Of a stretch of DNA of 64,000 bases, positions 55,437 through 64,000 are shown piece by piece. This DNA is from Sphingomonas sp. 28-63-12. Lineage in GTDB: Bacteria > Pseudomonadota > Alphaproteobacteria > Sphingomonadales > Sphingomonadaceae. The notes under the pieces are model-generated. The model was not told the origin of the DNA and did not search any database. It was given only the letters and a program-made list of their open reading frames with translations. Positions within the stretch are counted from its first letter, which is position 1. The number at the start of each line of letters is the position of its first letter. The DNA is taken from contig NCGD01000002.1 in NCBI GenBank assembly GCA_002281535.1, positions 178,762 through 242,761 on the forward strand, read 5' to 3'. The position numbers were made by a program, and so were the translations under genes.

Positions 55437-56315
55437 ATGAAACGACCGCGACTCATGATGTTACCTGCCGCCGTGGCCGTGCTGGCGGGATCGATGACCG
55501 GTGCGCCCGCCGTCACCGCATCGGTGCGCGACCGGATCTATCCAGCGCCATCGGCACCGCTCAGCCTGACCGGCCTGCCGACCGATGCGACGCTGGTTGC
55601 GGTGAAGACCACAGACGGGCTGATCCTGACAGGCGTTATGCGCCCCGCCCGAGCCGGCATGCCAACCGTGCTGATCCTGCACGGCAACGCATCGAGCGCC
55701 AGCGGCATGATCCAATGGTTCGCGCCGCTCAGCGCGCTGGGCTATGGCATCGTTGCGGCCGAATATCGCGGCTATAGCGGCAACCCCGGCACGCCCGATG
55801 AGGCCGGGCTGATCGCCGATGCCGAGGCATTTCTGGCGCTTGCCCGGCAACAGGCCGGGACGGCCCCTGTCTATGTCGTCGGCCACAGTCTGGGCGGCGG
55901 CGTCGCTTTCGGGCTCGCGCGGCGGCACCGGCTCGACGCGCTGTTCACGATCGGCACCTTCACGCGGCTGCGGGCCCTAGCGCCCAGGATCGCCCGATCC
56001 TTCGTTCCCGACTCCTATCAAAACGAAGCCGCCGTTGCGACACTCGATGAGCCCTGGTTCCTGATTCACGGCCTGCGCGACGATGTCGTGCCCGCCGATG
56101 AGGCCGCCAAGCTCCATCGCGCGGCTACGCTGGCCGGCCGCGACGGCGCGTCTTTCGCGCTGCCTGCCGCCGATCACCACCCCGACGGGGCGCTGATCGC
56201 GGCGATCATCGAGGCAGCACGCGGCAAGCTGGCAACCGGCAGCTATGAAACGAAGGGCCTGCCGGCCGATGTCAGCATCGTCCCCTTTGGCGCCAGCAAG
56301 CCGATTGATCGCTGA
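55437..56315 (+). CDS. Exported alpha/beta hydrolase
   Basis: A 292-residue serine hydrolase with an N-terminal signal peptide (MKRPRLMMLPAAVAVLAGSM). The oxyanion-loop motif ILHGNASSASG, nucleophile elbow GHSLGGG, Asp in HGLRDDVVPADEA and His in ADHHPDGA give a full catalytic triad. It resembles the BEM46/ABHD13 group. Probably periplasmic; substrate unknown. ATG 55425 (four codons earlier) is an alternative start. Convergent with the next gene at 6 bases. Confidence 0.85.
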   Translation: MKRPRLMMLPAAVAVLAGSMTGAPAVTASVRDRIYPAPSAPLSLTGLPTDATLVAVKTTDGLILTGVMRPARAGMPTVLILHGNASSASGMIQWFAPLSALGYGIVAAEYRGYSGNPGTPDEAGLIADAEAFLALARQQAGTAPVYVVGHSLGGGVAFGLARRHRLDALFTIGTFTRLRALAPRIARSFVPDSYQNEAAVATLDEPWFLIHGLRDDVVPADEAAKLHRAATLAGRDGASFALPAADHHPDGALIAAIIEAARGKLATGSYETKGLPADVSIVPFGASKPIDR

Positions 56316-56321
56316 GCGGGA

Positions 56322-58238
56322 TTATTCCCCCGCCACCACCGGCAGCCACACCGCGCTGGGCATCGCGCCGCCGCGCACCAACGTTACCGTCGCCTTCTGA
56401 TAATCCTCTTTCCTGGCGAGGAAGATGTTGGGCACGAATTTCTGCGGGTTGCGATCATAAAGCGGGAATAGCGAGGACTGGACCTGCACCATGATCCGGT
56501 GCCCCGGCTGGAAGACATGGTTCACCACCGGCAGGCGGAATTTATAGCGCTGCACCTTGCCGGCCGGAATGGCGGTTGGCGCGGACACGCTGTCGCGGTA
56601 GCGGCCGCGGAAAATGTCGAGCGAGACCGCCAGTTCATAGCCGCCCATCTTGGCGTCGCCCGGCACTTCGTCTGGATAGACATCGATCACTTTCACCACG
56701 AAATCGCCGTCGGTGCCGGTGGTTTTGGCAACGATGTCGGCGATCGGCGCGCCGGACACACGGACCGGCTGGGTAAGCACCGGCGTCTGATAGGTCATCA
56801 CATCGGGGCGACCGTCAACGCTGCGCTGATCCTGCACCAGCCAATCGGGCCAGCGACCATCGCCAAAATTCACCGGGCGCGGCAAATGGGGGACCGGCTT
56901 GGCGGGATCCGACACATAGCTGTCTTCACCCGCGGCCGCTTTGCCAAAGCCCAGGCCGCCTTCGCTTTGCAGATAGATCGGCGTCAGCGGGGAGGCGCAG
57001 CCGCTTTCGCAGGCGAGCGGCCAGCTCGCGAAACGGTCCCAGTGATTTTCACCTGTGTTGTAGATGGTCGCCGCCGGCAGCGCCGCCGCCGGGCCATCCT
57101 TCAGATATTGATTGAACAAGGGCAGCACCATCTGCTCGCGGAACTGCGCTGCGGTGTCGCCATTCCATTTGAACGGCCCGAGCTCCCTGCCCTCGCGGTT
57201 GATCTGGCTGTGCCGCCACGGGCCCATGACGAGGAAGTTGTTCCCCAGCTTGCCCTTGGCCTTCAGCGCTTCCCAGGCGGTGATCGCGCCGTACATATCC
57301 TCCTGATCCCACAGCCCCTGTTCCCAGATGGTCGGGATATTGGACGGGTTGGCGGCGAGCAGCTTGTCGAGCGCCTGCCCCTGCCAGAAGGCATCATAGG
57401 CGGGGTGGGCGACCATTTTCTGCCACGCCGGCAGCTGATCGAAGCCCGATGCCTTAGCCCATTCGGCGGCGCCGCCCAGGCGGCGGAATTCCTCATAATT
57501 GTCATAGATGCCGGTGGCGGGATCGTCGCCCTTGCCCTTGTAGCCGGTCTGCGAGGCGATCCAGCCGATATTGGCCAGACGGAAGGCGCCATAATGGAAC
57601 CAGTCGTCGCCCATCCAGCCATCGATCATCGGGCTTTCCGGTGCGGCGACCTTCAGCGCCGGATGCGGCGCGAGCAGCGCCATGACGACGGTAAAGCCCT
57701 CATAGGACGAGCCGATCATGCCGACCCGGCCGTTCGATTCGGGCAGATTGGCCTTGTTCACCAGCCAGTCGATCGTGTCATAGGCATCGGTGACATGATC
57801 GACCTTGGTGGGGTTCAGGGGGCCGATCACCGGGCGGGTGACGATATAATCGCCCTCCGATTTATATTTGCCGCGAATGTCCTGATAGACGCGGATATAG
57901 CCGGCATGGACGAAGACCTCATCCGACAGCGGCAGCGCCGACAGAAGGTTCGGGCTGTCCATCCGGTTCGCGCGCGCTGTGGCATTATAAGGTGTGCGCG
58001 TCAGCACGATCGGCGCGTTGATCGCCCCCTTTGGAATCATGATGACGGTGTAGAGCTTGGTCCCGTCGCGCATCGGCACCATCGCTTCGCGGCGGATATA
58101 GTCATTGGCGGTGACCGGTGGGGTAAAATGGGCCGGCACATCGCTGGCGGCCGTGGTGAGATCGGGCGCCTGCTGCGCCATGGCGGGGGTCGCCAGGATC
58201 GCAGCCGCGATCCCGAGGCGAAGAAGTGAAGGCTGCAT
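56322..58238 (-). CDS. CocE/NonD-type hydrolase, alpha-amino-acid ester hydrolase-like
   Basis: A 638-residue exported serine hydrolase. A signal peptide (MQPSLLRLGIAAAILATPAM) precedes an X-Pro-dipeptidyl-peptidase-like alpha/beta domain. The nucleophile is in GMIGSSYEGF (about 167-176), the cap domain has GWMGDDWFHYGAFR, and the His is in GPWRHSQ. A C-terminal jelly-roll domain (about 425-630) ends the protein. GSSYEG plus DDWFHYGAFR is typical of alpha-amino-acid ester hydrolases, which act on beta-lactam side-chain esters; the physiological substrate is unknown. Confidence 0.87.
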   Translation of the reverse strand: MQPSLLRLGIAAAILATPAMAQQAPDLTTAASDVPAHFTPPVTANDYIRREAMVPMRDGTKLYTVIMIPKGAINAPIVLTRTPYNATARANRMDSPNLLSALPLSDEVFVHAGYIRVYQDIRGKYKSEGDYIVTRPVIGPLNPTKVDHVTDAYDTIDWLVNKANLPESNGRVGMIGSSYEGFTVVMALLAPHPALKVAAPESPMIDGWMGDDWFHYGAFRLANIGWIASQTGYKGKGDDPATGIYDNYEEFRRLGGAAEWAKASGFDQLPAWQKMVAHPAYDAFWQGQALDKLLAANPSNIPTIWEQGLWDQEDMYGAITAWEALKAKGKLGNNFLVMGPWRHSQINREGRELGPFKWNGDTAAQFREQMVLPLFNQYLKDGPAAALPAATIYNTGENHWDRFASWPLACESGCASPLTPIYLQSEGGLGFGKAAAGEDSYVSDPAKPVPHLPRPVNFGDGRWPDWLVQDQRSVDGRPDVMTYQTPVLTQPVRVSGAPIADIVAKTTGTDGDFVVKVIDVYPDEVPGDAKMGGYELAVSLDIFRGRYRDSVSAPTAIPAGKVQRYKFRLPVVNHVFQPGHRIMVQVQSSLFPLYDRNPQKFVPNIFLARKEDYQKATVTLVRGGAMPSAVWLPVVAGE

Positions 58239-58305
58239 GAAAATCTCCAGTCGGAACGACGATGGGCGATAGTGTCATGCCAGCCGTAGGGCGCAAGCCT
58301 AATCG

Positions 58306-59571
58306 CTATCGGCGAATGCCCATGTCGTGGAGGCGATAGGTGATGCGCTCGGCCATGCGCGGCTCATGATCGAGCCAGAAGGGCTGCATCTTGTTCTGCC
58401 CCTGGTGCCCGATACCGAGGATATAGGCGTTGGCGGTGCTGCCGCCCTGCCCGCGCTCCCCTTCCCAACCATAGACGGCGCGGACCGCCAGGATCGGCAC
58501 GAACATCGGCCGCCCCTGCAGATCCACCCGGCTGATCTTGTCGAGCGCCAGCGTGCCGACCGCCTTGATCGAGGCAAGATCGCCGGGATCGAGCGGGAAC
58601 GGTGCGATCACCGGCTTATCGGTCGGGACGCCGAAGGCCGCGGCGATCTGGGCATTTTGCTGGGGATTGGCGGTCAAAAGCTGGACCATGATCCGCACGT
58701 CACTGGCCGCGATCGAGCCGATATTGCGCACGGCGAGTTCGAATTCCACCGCCGCACCGGTCAGATTCCGACCCGCGCGAAACGGCGTGAAATCGATCTC
58801 GAGCCACGGCCGGAGCACCGGCGCCGTCACCCGGGGCACCGGCGCGGCGGGGGGTATTGGAGCTGGGGCTGGGGCCAATGCGGGCACCGGAGTCAGCAGC
58901 GGCGAGGGTATGGATGGGGGGAAATCGATCACCGCCTCTTGATCGCGCCGCGCGCCCGCCCGGCCGCCTGCAGGCGTCATCGCCCGACGGCGGGCAAGCG
59001 CGCTTACCCCCGTGAACAGCAGCACGCCGAGCCCGCCCGCAATCAGGACCAGCCCCGCGATCATGATCCATTGTCGCTCGCCTTGCGGCGGCGTCGGTGC
59101 CAGCGGGACGCGGGTGACGGTGCCCGTCGGCTCGGTGATTGGATCGGCCTGGTTGAGCGATGCTGCCGCAAAAGCAGGCGGCAGCGGAACAACCGACGTG
59201 ATGGCCGGTGCGGGCTGGATCGGCGCATCAGTTCGTTCGGGCTTGGGCGATGGCGCCGGGGTCGGCGTGGCGATGGGCTGTTGGGCAGCCTTGGCCAGGG
59301 CCGGGGTCTTGACTGGGGCCGGGGCCGGCAGGCGGGGCGCCATATTGATCACCGTTTCGCTCAGATCCGTCTCGGGCGTCACTTGCGGTGGGGGTAGCAG
59401 GGCGCGCCGGGTGGGCGCCGGTGTCGGACTCGATGGCTGTGCCGCGCCGGCTGGCGGCGGCGCATCCTGACCGAGGGCCAGCGCCGGCAGGCCATGCAGG
59501 ATGGCGGCAGCGATCACCGTTCCGACGAAGAGCCCCCGCCCCCGCAACAATATCAACTTTTGCTTGCTCAC
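58306..59571 (-). CDS. Proline-rich membrane protein, unknown function
   Basis: A 421-residue protein with an N-terminal hydrophobic signal (about 12-35) and a Pro/Ala/Thr-rich region (about 36-165). A membrane helix follows (about 170-192, WIMIAGLVLIAGGLGVLLF), then a second Pro-rich stretch. The C-terminal globular domain (about 255-421) begins PWLEIDFTPFRAGRNLTG. The C-domain has an immunoglobulin-like beta pattern (AAVEFELAVRNIGSIAASDV). I do not recognise the family. It is upstream and divergent to rpoB. Confidence 0.75.
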   Translation of the reverse strand: MSKQKLILLRGRGLFVGTVIAAAILHGLPALALGQDAPPPAGAAQPSSPTPAPTRRALLPPPQVTPETDLSETVINMAPRLPAPAPVKTPALAKAAQQPIATPTPAPSPKPERTDAPIQPAPAITSVVPLPPAFAAASLNQADPITEPTGTVTRVPLAPTPPQGERQWIMIAGLVLIAGGLGVLLFTGVSALARRRAMTPAGGRAGARRDQEAVIDFPPSIPSPLLTPVPALAPAPAPIPPAAPVPRVTAPVLRPWLEIDFTPFRAGRNLTGAAVEFELAVRNIGSIAASDVRIMVQLLTANPQQNAQIAAAFGVPTDKPVIAPFPLDPGDLASIKAVGTLALDKISRVDLQGRPMFVPILAVRAVYGWEGERGQGGSTANAYILGIGHQGQNKMQPFWLDHEPRMAERITYRLHDMGIRR

Positions 59572-59936
59572 GCGCCCCGTGTACCGATTTTTGGGCGGAG
59601 AACAGCCCGGCTTTTCACCCGCCCGCGTTAATTTGGCACGCCCATCCCGATCAAACCGCCTTCACGAGGGTGGCCGGACCATGATATGACCAGTGAACAT
59701 GCACGTTGTTGGGCACGATGTTGGGAAAGCCTGTTTGACTTCCCCGGCCTGTCTGCCTATATCCCGCATTCCACCACAGCTTTCGGGAAATGAGGTGCCG
59801 TCGCGCAGTGCCTCGATCGTATAGGGAGTTGTGGTTTCAGAGACGCTGCAAGCTGCGGTTCCCGCGATAGGGAGCACGCGGCTTTTTGTGTCTCTGGCGT
59901 GCCCGACAATATTGGCTGATTGAGGCAAAAATTTCT
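59572..59936. other. rpoB promoter and leader region
   Basis: 365 bases between the divergent Pro-rich gene and rpoB. Holds a good promoter (59735-59763) and a leader of about 165 bases. Alternative pairings there include CAGAGAC/GTCTCTG (59838-59844 with 59890-59896) and CCGCG/CGCGG followed by CTTTTT (59862-59887). No gene. Confidence 0.6.
59735..59763 (+). promoter_or_regulatory. Probable rpoB promoter
   Basis: TTGACT (59735-59740), a 17-base spacer and TATATC (59758-59763) make a near-consensus sigma-70-type promoter, about 165 bases before the rpoB ATG. It is the clearest promoter in the window. Confidence 0.7.

Positions 59937-64000
<4,064 letters not shown>

Noticed and set aside
56499-58229. 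576-codon open frame antisense to the CocE/AEH-like gene
   Set aside because: Opposite-strand shadow with unnatural composition; the minus-strand hydrolase has a signal peptide and catalytic motifs.

Overview
The window is a high-GC chromosomal segment from an alphaproteobacterium, most likely a sphingomonad (Sphingomonadaceae). The basis is the gene content and order: a Sphingomonas-style dcw cluster, NDUFA12/DUF2155/aat, a two-domain cold-shock protein, DUF1501/DUF1800 pairs and the protein sequences themselves. No species assignment is possible by eye. Most of the window is housekeeping DNA; accessory material sits at a few discrete points.

Layout. 1-4051 (minus): an unrecognised gene running off the left edge, nagZ, a SPOR-domain protein and argS. 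4182-5426 (plus): an exported M20 peptidase. 5585-8219 (minus): a DUF1800/DUF1501 secreted pair. 8390-11658 (minus): a TPR/SPOR protein coupled to a dGTPase-like protein. 11761-30254 (minus): a complete dcw cluster, mraZ-rsmH-ftsL-ftsI-murE-murF-mraY-murD-ftsW-murG-murC-murB-ddl-ftsQ-ftsA-ftsZ. Ten of its junctions are four-base start/stop overlaps, and four evenly spaced MraZ-type boxes lie upstream. 30570-43039: mixed genes, including cysK, a Y-family polymerase, a ParA-like ATPase, aat, DUF2155, NDUFA12, DUF192, a cold-shock protein, recX, a fatty-acyl-AMP ligase and a GGDEF-EAL protein.

43102 to the right edge is the tRNA-Trp/secE/nusG/rplKA/rplJL/rpoB supercluster, but it is broken up. 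An antisense hybrid histidine kinase lies between tRNA-Trp and secE. An island of about 5.5 kb (VapBC, a HEPN-like protein, an SDR remnant, an HTH-repeat protein, a YghU-like GST, palindromic repeats) separates nusG from rplK. A second antisense histidine kinase separates rplA from rplJ. Three unrelated genes lie between rplL and rpoB. Each fragment has its own terminator-like or leader-like structures.

Most notable observations: (1) the kinase beside tRNA-Trp carries a membrane domain that aligns without gaps to the plant/cyanobacterial ethylene-binding domain, with all five key residues in register; (2) rpoB contains an exact 8-bp tandem duplication that shifts the reading frame in an essential gene; (3) a palindromic repeat is read in frame as the N-terminus of MurB; (4) a HEPN-type protein with an Rx4H motif and a dead SDR gene are bracketed by a degenerate inverted repeat.
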